Source of the DNA: Cercospora beticola
Taxonomy: Eukaryota; Ascomycota; Dothideomycetes; Mycosphaerellales; Mycosphaerellaceae
Reading direction: 5' to 3'
Assembly (NCBI RefSeq): GCF_033473495.1
Contig: NC_088940.1
Location: 620,001-684,000 of the forward strand
Length of the DNA: 64,000 nucleotides
Under the pieces are notes generated by a model. It made no database searches, was not told where the DNA came from, and was given only the letters and a program-made list of their open reading frames with translations. Below are positions 53,101-63,828 of the stretch, piece after piece (position 1 is the stretch's first letter; each line of letters starts with the position of its first letter). Made by a program: the position numbers and the translations under genes.

Positions 53101-55469
53101 ACCACCGCTTGGCTGGTGCTTTCCCGACCGGTAACGAGTCTGCAGCTGACGCTGGATTTCAATGGGCTTGGCTACACATTTCTGTCGAAGCTCATGCTAC
53201 TTTAAGAACAATCCAGAACGAAGTGAACGGTGTGCTCAAGATGGTCGGCAATGCCATTACCACTGTGGTAGAGACTGTTTCTCCTGGTTCCGCTACACTC
53301 GTGTTGCAGAGTGTGTGGGACGCCCTCAAACGCGTTCTGGAGATGACGGTACAAGTCTGCACCAATCTCGAAACTGCCAAAGAGTACCTGCTGGCGATCT
53401 GGAAGGCACTCCTTCCAGGGTCCGGTTCTGACAGCGCGGCTCCCTTTGATCCCTCATTGGTGTACTGGAACTCCAGCGATCGAGGGTTGGCTGTCCTTGC
53501 CGGATATGTTGCCCTCGCAATGCTCGCCGCCATTTACGTGGCCATCGACACCCCAATAACAAGCACTCCACAACATCAAAAGATTGAGAAGATTGTCAGA
53601 GACTCTCTACGCCAAGCTGGTGGGGTCATGAAAGTGATTCTGATCATCAGTATCGAGATGCTGGTCTTCCCTCTCTACTGCGGGCTTCTCCTGGACGTCG
53701 CTTTTCTGCCCCTCCAAGACGGCGCCTCACTAGTCACTCGATGGGCGTATGCGAATCAAGCGCCTTACACGTTCTGCTTCATCCATTGGTTCGTGGGCAC
53801 GTGCTACATGTTCCACTTCGCACTTTTCGTTGGCATGTGCCGCAAAATATTGAGGAAGGGCGTCTTGTGGTTCATTAGGGACCCCGATGATCCAACTTTC
53901 CATCCCGTGCGAGACGTTCTGGAGCGAAGTGTCACCACTCAGCTGCGTAAGATAGCTTTCAGCGCACTCGTGTATGGTGCGCTTGTTATCCTCTGCCTTG
54001 GCGGTGTCATATGGGGCATCGGCAGGGTATTCCAAGGCATCTTCCCGATCTACTGGCTCAAAACGGAGCCGTATGTGGAGTTCGCTCTGGATTTGGTTTT
54101 GTTCACCAGCATCACGCCGACGATTTGGAACGTCGCCAAGCCAAGCAAAGTGCTACATTCCATGTATTCTTGGTGGCTGCGACGTTGTGCTCGGGCACTG
54201 CGTTTGTCACACTTTCTCTTTGACGATCGCAAGAAGGACGAGGAAGGTCAACACATCCGTCGCACGTGGTCGAGCCTGCTCACTCTGAAAACTGCGAGGC
54301 TGGACGAAGCATCGATGATTGTCTTGGTTGATGAGAATGATCAAACACCAGACGTCACCTTCGAACGCAACGGCAAGTACGTTCTGACACCATGCAGCGA
54401 CCAATACCGACCACCAAAACCTGGCGAGGCATTCATTCACGTGGAAAATGACGATGTTTACATTGCCGACAAAGATGGCAAGCAGAACGAGCACTTCGGC
54501 AAAATTTACATTCCCCCTCACTTCCGAGCGCGCATGACGGTCTTCATGGTCGGCTTATGGGTCTTCTCTGCCTTCATCGGACTGTGCTCGACTCTACTAC
54601 CACTCTCTTTTGGACGCCAAGTGCTAGCAATGACTCTACCCGATGGAGTCGTGTTGAACGACCTCTATGCGTACACGCTCGGCGCTTACTCCCTCGGAGG
54701 CCTCCTCTTCCTCGTCTTAGAAGGCAAGCGAGGCGTAAGATATGTGCGCGCGAAAGCTTCAGGAGTCGACTTCCAAGCCTGGATCGCCGCAACCCAGAAG
54801 TTCACCGGCCAAGCGCTACGATGCTTTTACGTCTACGGCTTCGTCTTCATCGTCTTACCGCTGGTCTTCGCCATGCTGCTTCAACTGTACTTCGTCCTAC
54901 CACTTCACACCTACCTCCACTCAGCTGTACGGAGTTCCACGCCGTCGGTCAAACCTACTGTCGCGGAGTACAGCATCCACATCCTCGCCGACTCCGCACT
55001 CGGCGTCCTCATCGGTAGAATCTTCCTCCGCAGCATCATCACAGCACCTACCTCTCTCGCCGCCGAAGCCGTCCGCCGCATCACAGCAGACGGATACTTC
55101 AACCCTAAAGCCCGCCTCGCGACCCGCTTCGTTATCGTTCCTGGCACGATCCTCATCCTCGCCGTCCTCTTCCTACCACTCATCATCGCCTCTTTCTTCC
55201 TCGGTCTTGTCACTTTCCTCGGACCGCGTATGGTCTCCAACTTCGATGGAATCTCGGAAGAAGTCGCGATTGTGATTTATCGATACTCGTACCCTGTTGC
55301 AGCGGCTTGGGTGGCGACGCTTTGGGGTGCGGATCAGATTGGGAAGGCTACGGGAAGGTGGAGAGCGAGGATTCGAGATGAGGTTTATTTGGTTGGGGAG
55401 AGGTTGCATAATTTTGGGGAGAGGAAGCCGCCGCCTATGGGAGGGATTGCTGTGGGGAGGAAGGGGTAG
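50184..55469 (+). CDS. SSM4: ERAD E3 ubiquitin ligase Doa10/MARCH6
   Basis: Intronless, 1,761 residues. A C4HC3 RINGv finger lies at residues 54-100: C54, C57, C71, C73, H81, C84, C97 and C100 (CRICRSE, CKCSGSIKFVHQEC, CELC). Right after come the first two membrane segments (IVNGLRAILVMSVWLVVLPLL). A long acidic, disordered cytosolic loop (~340-860) precedes the second group of membrane helices and the conserved TD-domain area (PYMWGKLVLLIINNPFE..LVDIALLLVGWF, and later FHFALFVGMCRKILRKG, FWFIRDPDDPTFHP-type block). Doa10 in the ER and inner nuclear membrane ubiquitinates soluble and membrane degrons with Ubc6/Ubc7. Length and domain order fit filamentous fungi. High confidence. Confidence 0.96.
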   Translation: MDDPVDFPGSHANPSDDAPDIMNDPTFNPAPPQRRDTASSIRTGTDGGQAGETCRICRSEAAPGEPLFYPCKCSGSIKFVHQECLMEWLSHSHKKHCELCKTPFRFTKLYDAGMPKTLPWSVFLKRACIHVATMIVNGLRAILVMSVWLVVLPLLIRTAWRWIFWFADAGWAREDYIRSMQAADVASQAQSQGSELINDVSAGIQNALYDAYDKWFGTVDWKNTQNSASAAATTALDAVNQTAASNIYNATLYHSHADVSILSSWTYLSELTSSTKANRLILDVFEGQLITCVVILGFILVFLIREWVVQQQPLVNLEQINNEQREHDQLVQRRDRLRRQAQLLEEARARLAALQTETGTEETSNDHSVPWEQLYAMVDAATSEFGEDEESRNRFAIKATEVLRHVLAAENAGSDAGVLADKVYEKLRTLSDDEREAWEEVLLAELEARGARRQDNGALVDAAQSGSQEQQDGDWSDNDNVPPLAGSSTSQRRPPMPTRATSSAATHIKRILEESNGDPMSVAGPATSPTASLQQSSESASLVSAPSLIDGSPIEGSWISCSPPSRRQSTNDVSMAAAPAAPELHDYAITNEIQTDKDVIPITNAGPDAKINIKRKDKGKARLVVPEPAEAKKTSKLITTDDLKKRLAEKLNEIEDGNSQSGGLRSSNGDEAEQTNGHAEPQPTSSNDNPFHPDGPEPESSVPVISSTHDSESVPPSTSIDEDEQAQIRRAELGPEAAEGTDQAPAQQLAQPQVHAGAPLTTAQWLVNWFWGDIQPQNAPEPVPTAGEERIDANDPAEAPFVPVQDGIPVPGQNNEVEAEHDQHDAEVVQAAQQAGLDAEAVEDAEDLEGILELIGLQGPLIGLFQTSCFCCVLVIGSVGLTVAMPYMWGKLVLLIINNPFETVIKSPLRFISMCTDFLVDIALLLVGWFAAASALLVQSIFAFGEILVPWLGDSDLTSWVYKVSKATASSAYHRLAGAFPTGNESAADAGFQWAWLHISVEAHATLRTIQNEVNGVLKMVGNAITTVVETVSPGSATLVLQSVWDALKRVLEMTVQVCTNLETAKEYLLAIWKALLPGSGSDSAAPFDPSLVYWNSSDRGLAVLAGYVALAMLAAIYVAIDTPITSTPQHQKIEKIVRDSLRQAGGVMKVILIISIEMLVFPLYCGLLLDVAFLPLQDGASLVTRWAYANQAPYTFCFIHWFVGTCYMFHFALFVGMCRKILRKGVLWFIRDPDDPTFHPVRDVLERSVTTQLRKIAFSALVYGALVILCLGGVIWGIGRVFQGIFPIYWLKTEPYVEFALDLVLFTSITPTIWNVAKPSKVLHSMYSWWLRRCARALRLSHFLFDDRKKDEEGQHIRRTWSSLLTLKTARLDEASMIVLVDENDQTPDVTFERNGKYVLTPCSDQYRPPKPGEAFIHVENDDVYIADKDGKQNEHFGKIYIPPHFRARMTVFMVGLWVFSAFIGLCSTLLPLSFGRQVLAMTLPDGVVLNDLYAYTLGAYSLGGLLFLVLEGKRGVRYVRAKASGVDFQAWIAATQKFTGQALRCFYVYGFVFIVLPLVFAMLLQLYFVLPLHTYLHSAVRSSTPSVKPTVAEYSIHILADSALGVLIGRIFLRSIITAPTSLAAEAVRRITADGYFNPKARLATRFVIVPGTILILAVLFLPLIIASFFLGLVTFLGPRMVSNFDGISEEVAIVIYRYSYPVAAAWVATLWGADQIGKATGRWRARIRDEVYLVGERLHNFGERKPPPMGGIAVGRKG

Positions 55470-55717
55470 AAAAGAGGATGGAAGAGTTGGAGGATGATTC
55501 TCTTTGTGGGATTAGCGATGGCGTTTGTTTGATGAGCCTTCGTGGTTTTCTCGATTGGCGATGTATAGATGAGATGACAATCTTGGACTGTTTGGAGTCT
55601 GCCCTATCCTGCTCTGTACCTTGTCCTATGAGGTTTCTTGGAATTCCCTGCGGGAACGTATGGAGATATATAAAGCTCTTTCCCTACAATTCGATTGGTC
55701 CCTAAGCAGTTCCTGCT

Positions 55718-57973
55718 CTACTTCAGTAACAGTGTCTCCTCAAACTCATCATTTCCTATCCATGACCCACGCACGAAACCACGTGAGGTCGCTGTCACGC
55801 AATGTCCACCCTCATTATCAGTCCGCAATTTGTCTAAAAGCCAAACATGGGGATACCATGAATATCCCGGCACAACACCCAATGTACCATTGCTCCTCGG
55901 CGTAAATATTATATCGCCCAGTTTGACATGTTTGTCGAAGAACGCAGCGTATGATTCCTTGGAATCTGGGGAAGAATTACGAGGTCGTGCAACGATGAGA
56001 GAGCTTGTGGATAGTATAGTCTGGATCAAATGTTTCGTTACTCGTGTGTTCAACGACACAAAAGGATGTTTGGCTTGGTAGCGCGGTTTGGTCGTTTTGA
56101 AGCTTGGAAACGGATGTGGTAATTTGATAGTTTCGGTTTCGATGTTGACGATTTCTTCGAAAGATGCTGCGGCCCAGCTTGCGATTTCGGGGGTTTGGAG
56201 TTGAGATGTTGTAGGGCGACGTTTATGGGAGGTCCAGATGTGGTTGTGCAGAGCGAAGTATTTGTGTTTGTAGAGATGGCAGAGGAGGGAAATGAGGAAT
56301 TGTGCTCTGGCGTCTTCGAGGGAGAAATATTTCGGTTCCCAGGTTGTGCTGACGGAGTCTTCCCATGAGGGCGATTGGAGGGCGATGAGTATTTCGGTTG
56401 CTTGGAGTGACCTAAAGGTTGAGACTAGGCTGGACAGATCGAGAGAGTGGTCTGCGAGCCAAATGCAGCCGTGTACGCCAAGACCGCTCATCAAGGGCCC
56501 TGGGAGAACGGCGATGCGAAGGGGGTTGGCATCGTGGTCGAAGTAGGGAAGTTTATTGAGTGTGGCGTCTTCAGCAATGAACCACGAATACGGTCTCGGG
56601 CTGTGGATAGCAGATTGTCTGTCTGGTGGCCCTGATACGAGATAGTCTTGACGTCCAGTCCTCCCGGTCATTTTCCAATCGCTGTATGCCGCATCGATGG
56701 AGAAGTCGCCATTCAAGACTGCCATGATATAGGCACAAATGCTGAAGCCGAAGCCGAGGGCATCTACAGCTTGTATGTCGAGTCTGATCTCATATCTGCA
56801 CATGTTCGCCAATATGGCAAGTCTGTCTGCCACGACAGAATTTTGTCTTCGGGATAGATAGTTCAAGGCTTGTGCAGCGTTGCAGACAGTGCGGAAGTCT
56901 ATGTCAAAATCGCCGCTCACATCCGGCGCCATATTCTCATACCAGTCGTTGATGACCTGTTGATGTCTCTTCAAAATGGCAGGCTCAAGTAACTCTGCTA
57001 CTTGGTCCAAATGAAGACCCAGAGACGAAACGATGGTGTGATGCAGCTCGGAAAGCTCCATTTCGAAGCATCCCGTCACGGCACTTCCAAGCAGACCTGG
57101 GACTTCCAGATCTTCACTGCATCTGACTAAAAGTGTCATTTGTCGATTGCCGGAGACACTCTCTTGCAGACACCAGGCTCGCTCGAACCACTGGTCTGAC
57201 ATTACGATTCGCAGTGCTTCGCAGACATCTCGTATCATATCGAGGTCGTCCATCTCGACATTGTTTTCAAGTAGCTCACTCAAGGCTGTGAGATGTCGCT
57301 GTTCTGTAATAGTTGCCTCAAGCACCGCTAGGCAATAGCTTGCTTGCTGGTATACAAGGTCCATGCTTTGAATCCCGACATTCTTGTCTTGTGGGTCGGA
57401 CTGGTCGATGCATTCTTGATCAATCCAGATGAGAGATACCTGCTTCCAACTTGCGAACTGGATGACGCGGTCGAGTAAAGAGGAAGGACATGATGTCGGC
57501 CGAGGTTCATTGCTGCTTGTTTGGAGTGTGAAAGGCTCTCCCATGTATGGAGCTTGACCTGTGCTTGTCCAGCAGTAGGAGACGGCGATGTAGTGACAGC
57601 AGTCTGGTGTTTCAGATTTAGTGGTCAGACGCAGCTGCCTGTCGTTATGGGAGAAGTTGCGGATGTCGGCGTCGTTGCAGCTGCAGTCGTCCTCGTCGTC
57701 CTCGTCGTCCTCAGAAGGAGCGACACTACCGGCATCGCTGTGCTCTGCATTGTCCTCGTCTGCATCTTCGTCTGCATCTTCAGTACTATCAGACCCCGAT
57801 TCCTCGGCAGACTTTTCGGCAGAGAGGTCTGCAGTCAAGAATTTAAGATGGTTCGCCCAATTCAGCTGCTCGCCTCGGCTCTCTGTGTGCTTTGAGATCT
57901 CAGCAATGGCTGCCCGGAGGTCTTCTGGACTATCAAATCCCTCGCCGATTGGCTTATCAATATCGAGACGCAT
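55718..57973 (-). CDS. HET domain protein (heterokaryon incompatibility type)
   Basis: Intronless, 751 residues. The HET domain spans ~125-290: HYIAVSYCW (canonical start), SLIWIDQECIDQSDPQDKNVGIQSMDLVYQQA and SDQWFERAWCLQE. An N-terminal ~90 residues before the domain hold a strongly acidic run (SDSTEDADEDADEDNAEH..SEDDEDDEDD), unusual in that position. The C-terminal 450 residues are a helical region with no named domain; it ends with a GVVPGYSWYPHVWLLD block. HET proteins mediate self/non-self recognition and cell death in Pezizomycotina; most are orphans without known partner. The gene is 248 nt from the DOA10 end and is divergent with the MARVEL-like gene. HET call is sure; role in incompatibility unproven. 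Confidence 0.9.
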   Translation of the reverse strand: MRLDIDKPIGEGFDSPEDLRAAIAEISKHTESRGEQLNWANHLKFLTADLSAEKSAEESGSDSTEDADEDADEDNAEHSDAGSVAPSEDDEDDEDDCSCNDADIRNFSHNDRQLRLTTKSETPDCCHYIAVSYCWTSTGQAPYMGEPFTLQTSSNEPRPTSCPSSLLDRVIQFASWKQVSLIWIDQECIDQSDPQDKNVGIQSMDLVYQQASYCLAVLEATITEQRHLTALSELLENNVEMDDLDMIRDVCEALRIVMSDQWFERAWCLQESVSGNRQMTLLVRCSEDLEVPGLLGSAVTGCFEMELSELHHTIVSSLGLHLDQVAELLEPAILKRHQQVINDWYENMAPDVSGDFDIDFRTVCNAAQALNYLSRRQNSVVADRLAILANMCRYEIRLDIQAVDALGFGFSICAYIMAVLNGDFSIDAAYSDWKMTGRTGRQDYLVSGPPDRQSAIHSPRPYSWFIAEDATLNKLPYFDHDANPLRIAVLPGPLMSGLGVHGCIWLADHSLDLSSLVSTFRSLQATEILIALQSPSWEDSVSTTWEPKYFSLEDARAQFLISLLCHLYKHKYFALHNHIWTSHKRRPTTSQLQTPEIASWAAASFEEIVNIETETIKLPHPFPSFKTTKPRYQAKHPFVSLNTRVTKHLIQTILSTSSLIVARPRNSSPDSKESYAAFFDKHVKLGDIIFTPRSNGTLGVVPGYSWYPHVWLLDKLRTDNEGGHCVTATSRGFVRGSWIGNDEFEETLLLK

Positions 57974-58837
57974 TTGCGTTCAGCTGGTCGGGTGGACAAA
58001 AATCACTGTATTCTTCTCCCCTCGCGACGAGCATGATATGCCGGAGAAGCAGCATGGCCACACAGCGAAGGATTTTACGTGGCGGCCAGTTGCTGTATGC
58101 ATTCGCGCAGGATCATATTCAAGTGAACTCTTACCAATGAAGCTGGCTTGATCACTACAGGCCATGACCGCCAGCAGTCGTGAATCGACCACAAACCTCA
58201 TATTTGAACCCAAGAGGTGAAGTGCATCGTCCATCTGCCCAAAGGAATCGGCCAGTTGGTAGAGGCCCGCCCACAACCAATCAAACGTGCAGCACCATCC
58301 CCGTCTCCAAACTCAGCGCCAAACGACAAAGCGCGCGCTGATGACGTCGACGGCGCTTCGTGGAGAGATTACGAGCCACAAACAGGGCCCAAAGTCTAAT
58401 GATTCGCGACAAAGCCGTACCATTTTAGCAGCAGTCTATACCATCTGTCTCTTTTTGTCGTACGACGACAGCGTGTCGCTGGTGGAACGCGGTCTTTGTT
58501 TGGCGTTGTTCTCGCGTGACTTGGAGCGGTGAGCAGGAAGCAGCAACTGGGTCTATGGTATAAGGTACGTCGTAGCTCCCGCATTCCGCAGCTGTGAAGA
58601 GCGTGTGATTCTCTCTATTGTACTTTTTGAGTCGAACGCCCCGGCAGGCTGTTCCTTGTTTCTTCTTTGTGCTACTGCATTTTCTCCGCTCTTGCAAGAT
58701 CGAGTGTCTGGTACATTCGATTTCCTTACGACCGCGACAGATACGACTCGGACGCGACTAGTTCATACTCCGGTTCGAAGATATTCATCGCGACACGACA
58801 TTCCTCGAATCCTTTCGAATCACAAAGTCGATCTGCA
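57974..58837. promoter_or_regulatory. Divergent promoter, HET / MARVEL-like genes
   Basis: 864 nt between divergent starts. A CCAAT box occurs near 58275 and a TGACGTC near 58339. No gene seen. Confidence 0.4.
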
Positions 58838-59389
58838 ATGTTCAATCCACTTGACAAAGCCCGCGACGGGCACGGCGGTCTGATTGGCGCCATCGCGAGA
58901 GGTATTCTCCGCCTCCTTCAATTCGTCCTGGCCTTAACGGTCGCCGGTCTCTACGGCGTGGATCTCGACAATGGCCGCAAAGCTGGCGTTGCAGCAGACG
59001 GAAAATGGGTCTACGCCGAAGTCGTAGCAGGTTTCGCAGCTGTTACTGTCCTGGTCTACGCTGCCACATATACCATGTCTTTCCATCCATTCCTATTCGC
59101 CTGGGAGTGGATCCTCTTGTAAGTCTTATCCTCCTCCTCTTTCGGTGCCTGTGAAGCTCAAGCTGACGATCTGTGTAGTATTCTCTGGACCGCCCTCTTC
59201 GGCCTCTTTGGCAACATCTATATCAAAGCCGACCCCACTCCTGAGCAGCATGGTCAACGTCGAATGAAGAGCGCAGTATGGGTGGACTTGGTGAATATGC
59301 TGTTGTGGTTGATCACGGCCTCGTGGTTGACTCTGAGGTTCTTCAGACGCAACAGGAAGACGCTGCATACCGGACGGGCGGATATCTAG
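58838..59389 (+). CDS. Small MARVEL-like four-helix membrane protein
   Basis: Exon 1 58838-59118, intron 59119-59178 (60 nt, GTAAGT, branch CTGAC, GTAG), exon 2 59179-59389; 163 residues. Four hydrophobic segments are visible: LRLLQFVLALTVAGLYGV, YAEVVAGFAAVTVLVYAATY, FAWEWILLFILWTALFGLFG (across the splice) and MLLWLITASWLTLRFF. The last loop, KSAVWVDLVNMLLW, is typical of the fungal MARVEL branch. The C-terminus is basic (RRNRKTLHTGRADI). MARVEL proteins sit in membrane domains and vesicles. Family call by topology and pattern, moderate. Confidence 0.8.
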
Positions 59390-60062
59390 GTGTAAACCGC
59401 CGCGAAGGAGATTTGTTGGAGGCGCAATCGAAGCCTTGAATGTTCGGAAGCGGAATTGCTGGCATATCGGCGGCTGTTCAAGTGAGCAGGGGAGAATGTT
59501 ATAATGTATGCGAGAAGTGATTTGTGATACCCAAGCTATCCTGTAGCGCAGGCGTTGTTTCCTGAGATATCAGTAATGATTGGCATGTCTGAACGAGGCC
59601 AATATGTTCATTTCTGCTTATCGTCCTTACTGTGCGGCCTACTTCCACAAGATGATCGCACTCCTGCCATACTGCTTGGCCATCGGAGTTATTCCACACG
59701 ATGTTTGTCGCCGGACCCAACGAGGCAAGTCCGGTAGAGGACCTCGAGATGTTGATAAGAGGACCTGAAGCCACGAAAATAACAAGCAGCTTTATGATGC
59801 TGCTGACGACGCGTTTCTGCATGTGCCCGCGCCAGGATCGACGGGCCAATGCAATTGGACGTAACGCCAAGACTTATGTGAGGGACTGGCCGGGCCCTGA
59901 GACGCAGCAACGCAGCAGCTGTGTTGCGTTGTTGACAGAGCCCATTGACCTGCAAACACCCACCTCCACAACGATCGCCCTTTTCCACAGCGACGAGTAG
60001 ACATGATGTCGAGCTAGACGACCCTTCCGACTCCCGCGGCATGCAGTGGCCGCCAGCTTGAT
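59390..60062. other. Intergenic region, no convincing gene
   Basis: 673 nt between two plus-strand genes. ORFs up to 123 codons on the minus strand lack features. Confidence 0.5.
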
Positions 60063-63000
60063 ATGTTCCTCCACAGCCTCGTGCAGAAGGCCCAACAGCT
60101 CACGGGCATCGATCCCGCTACCCTGCCCGGTCCTCTCGCCAACTTGAGCCCGAACAGCACAGGCAAGCCGTCGAAGGCCCAGCTCTTTCGACTTCAGTTC
60201 CGACTGCCAGAGACCCAGAATCCGCTGTATGAGATCACCGCCGAGCTCACGCTTCCGAACAAGAAGAAGGCGAGCTTGTCCAAGGCGCAGCCGGGCAATT
60301 GGGACAAGAGCAATTGGGATCGCGATCGAGGGACGCACTATGTCGGACAGCTCCATTTGAGCGAGCAATTCCTCTGCTTCTCTACTGTCCAGACATCGTT
60401 TGTCAGTACAGCAAGCACGAGCGCAAGCAGTGGCTTTACAGGCAGGACGCATGGCACCGGACCGGCTGGAAACGGTTTCACGCTGCCATTGTGCGCTGTG
60501 CGGAGAGTAGAGAGATTACACACACAGGCTTTCCAATTCGCGCTTTCAATAACGACCTGGAATGGCTTTGAACCTGGAGGCGATGGCGAGCCTGGTGCAC
60601 CAGCTCCTCCGAAACTAACTATACAGCTCGAGGGCAGCAGGCAACAATGTGATCGCTTCTGCGATGGCCTTAAGAGGGGCTTGCGGCAAGGTATCAAAGA
60701 AGTCGAGAAGATGCGGACGGTGGCGCAAGAGTGCTACTCTGAGTATTTCCTGTACGATGACTTCGAGGATACGCCCTCCCCAACCAAGCCAGATGGCACC
60801 CCGCGGACTCCGCCAGACACCGGTCTTGGAAGCATTTTCAAGTATCCTGGTAATCCTCGAAAGTTGCGAGACCGCAGCAAAATGAGGCTTTGGCATGAGT
60901 ATCTCAAAGAAAATGGCCGAAACACAACTTTGGTGCGGCAGCCCGACTTCCACAGATTAATTCGAGTAGGCCTGCCGAATCTCCTACGAGGCGAGATCTG
61001 GGAGCTCGCATCCGGCTCATTCTTCCACAGACTTCAGAAGCCGAAGCAGTACCAAGAAGTGCTGGCACAGCATGAAGGTGAAGGCTCACTTGCTATTGAC
61101 GAAATCGAAAAAGATCTGAATCGTAGTTTGCCGGAATACGCGGGCTTTCAAAGCGAAGAAGGCATCGGCAGATTACGACGAGTATTAACTGCATACAGCT
61201 GGACGAACACAGACGTCGGCTACTGTCAGGCCATGAACATCGTCGTGGCAGCATTGTTGATGTACGTAAGTCCACTCCCTGTAGCCGCAAACACAGCTAA
61301 GTCATCTCTAGCTATCTCTCAGAAACTCAGGCGTTCTATTTGCTCTCTGTGTTGTGCGACCGCTTACTACCAGGATACTACTCGACGACCATGTACGGCA
61401 CGCTACTCGATCAGCGCGTGTTTGAAAGCTTGGTCGAAAAGACGATGCCGATCATCTGGGACCACCTCGTCAAGAACGATGTCCAGCTTTCGGTTGTGTC
61501 CCTGCCATGGTTCCTGTCGCTATACATCAACAGCATGCCACTAATATTCGCATTCCGAGTGCTCGATGTCTTCTTCCTCGAGGGACCGAAAGTCCTGTTC
61601 CAGATTGGCCTGGCCATTCTGAGAATCAATGGAGAGGAGCTGCTGGACGCAACAGATGACGGCACATTCATCTCTGTGCTCAAGTCCTACTTTGCACGCC
61701 TGGGTGAATCTGCTCATCCGACGTCAGAGAATCCAAAGCATCGCGCAATTACGAACTTTCAGGCGCTCATGGTTGTCGCATTCAAGGAGTTCGAAGGCAT
61801 CACTCAGGCCACGATCTCGGAGCAGCGCGCCAAGCATAAAGATGCAGTGATGCAGAATATCGAGTCTTTTGCCAAACGCACATCGATTCGTAACCTGGGA
61901 CCGGAAAGTAAGAAGCTATCGGCGAATGACCTCGGTTTCCTGTACGACCGATTCTACAGCATTCTGTATGAGAGGCAACAACGCGCCCAAATGATACAAG
62001 CTGAACAAGATCGCCGTGCTAGAATGGCTCGCCAAAGAGCCAGCGAAGTGGTCACAGGAGTGCCTACACAGACGCCAGAGATGGGCAGAGTAGCGCTTGG
62101 CGCAAATACGAGCAGCATGGACTATGATGCGTTCCGAGAATTTCTGGCTGGCGTCTCTAAATGGGCAATCACCGACTCGCCCAGCTCGCCAGCCAAGGAG
62201 GCTTCTGGCCAGAATGGGTACTTCGCCAATTCGTTGAGAGGCAAAGCCATCAATCTGTCTCCCTGGGGCAACGGTCCGGAACCAGCAGATCACGACTTTA
62301 TGCGGCGATTATTCGCAAAGTGGGACATTGATGGTCACGAGTCGCTCACATTGCAGAATGTCGTGGTCGGTCTGGCACCCATCAAAGGTGGTAGGGACAT
62401 CATGGCCAACATTGCGTACTTCTTCGAGCTCTATGATGATGACAAGGATGGCAGAGTGGACAGAGAAGGCATTTTGCGAATGTCAGAAGCATTACTATTC
62501 TTGGCTCGAAGAGGTCTGGAGGGCGCGGAATTGGTACAACATCATATTACCACAGGTCTCGACGGCATACCCCTGAGCAAGGACGAGCAGTTCTTATCCG
62601 CTGTGTCGGCATTCATTCGGCGCTGCTTCGAATATGCAGATCCCGATCATCCCTCACGACAAGGCGAGAAGGACACAAACGCTGCAGCAGAGGCTGTCGC
62701 TGACATCAAGCTCGATGATGACGAAGACGAGGAAGAAGACCTGCTGGTAGACGAAAAGGAGCTCAAGCCTACTGACGAGAATCCTTTGGCACAAGAGCCC
62801 GAGCCAGAAACGACAAATGCTACGGAGAACTCATTACTCGCACGCCCATCAGACAATACGTTTGGACAAGTCGCGAAACCAAAAGCCGTGGCTGCCAATG
62901 CCGCGCTCGATCCTACCAGTCCAGTACACATCACTCTTCCGACATTCCGCATGCTCGTCCTCGCAGACGAAGCTCTCGAATCCTTCTTCGACTCTGGCTT

Positions 63001-63580
63001 TGCCAACTCCTTCCATCTTGCCGATGCTCCTCTACCATCTACTACTCTGACCTCGCCATCTTTCCTCAGCGCCGCGCCTTCTCCTGACAGGCAACAAGTC
63101 ATTCCTGGCATGCCTGCCATCAGCCCTGGCGGACCTGGTGCAGGTGTTGTGCCTCCTGGGAAAGGACTGCGTGGCATGCTTGATAATATCGTGACAGATG
63201 GAATGCGGGTCGCGGCAGAGGTGCGAAGAAGAATGGATGAAGCCCAGAAGGAACTGGACCGTGGAGCCACGACGCGAGGAACGGAGGAGGACGAAGATGA
63301 CGAGGAGCCTGGCGATCTATTGGGTGGAGTGGAAGCTGATGCGGGAGTTAACGCCGCGGCAGGTGGAGAAGTTGGGGCGAAGAAGGCAGTGGAAGGAAAG
63401 GGTAAGGCGGCATCGATTTTGGATGAGAGTCCTGGTGCAGGGTCAGAGCCGAAGAGCCCGGGCAGTGCGTCACTTTCTGCTGCTACTGCTGCTGGCAGTG
63501 CTGATTCTGTGAAGAGCAGTGGGGCGAGTGTTAAGAGTACGGATACGGGTGTTGTGAAGGATACGATGTTTGAGCGATAG
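60063..63580 (+). CDS. GRAM/TBC/EF-hand Rab GTPase-activating protein (TBC1D8/9-Gyp2 type)
   Basis: Exon 1 60063-61261, intron 61262-61311 (50 nt, GTACGT, CTAG), exon 2 61312-63580; 1,155 residues. Of two possible donors (GTACGT and, four bases on, GTAAGT), only the first keeps frame, giving ALLIYLSETQAF. An N-terminal GRAM-like region (~80-230) is followed by the TBC domain (~310-560): IRVGLPNLLRGEIWELASG; the catalytic Arg in IEKDLNRSLPEY (~347-358); the Gln finger in VGYCQAMN (~386); LLPGYYSTTMYGTLLDQRVFE. An EF-hand sits at ~773-785 (DDDKDGRVDREG) with matching flanks. The Ala/Ser/Pro-rich C-terminus is disordered with acidic blocks. Such GAPs hydrolyse Rab GTP in endosomal or Golgi traffic. 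High confidence in the type, not in the Rab. Confidence 0.93.
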
Positions 63581-63828
63581 GAGGAGCAGGAAAAGAAGAA
63601 TAGTGTGCTATCCAATGCATTTCTTAAAGAGCATTCATTGCTGGGGCCTCAAGAGAAATCCCTCTCATGTTGCTGAACAGCGCTGATTCAATCAATCAAT
63701 ATCACTTCCACCCATCTCAAGTACTTCCTCACACACCCTCACTCTTCCCCTCCGCTCTCTTCTACCCACATCTCTTCCATCTCCATTCACCAATGATCCA
63801 CATTCCCTCTCCCCCTCTCTCTCCCTCA

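Noticed and set aside
62647..63615. 322-codon minus-strand ORF at the end of the TBC gene
   Set aside because: Low-complexity Ser-rich mirror of the acidic tail of the TBC protein.
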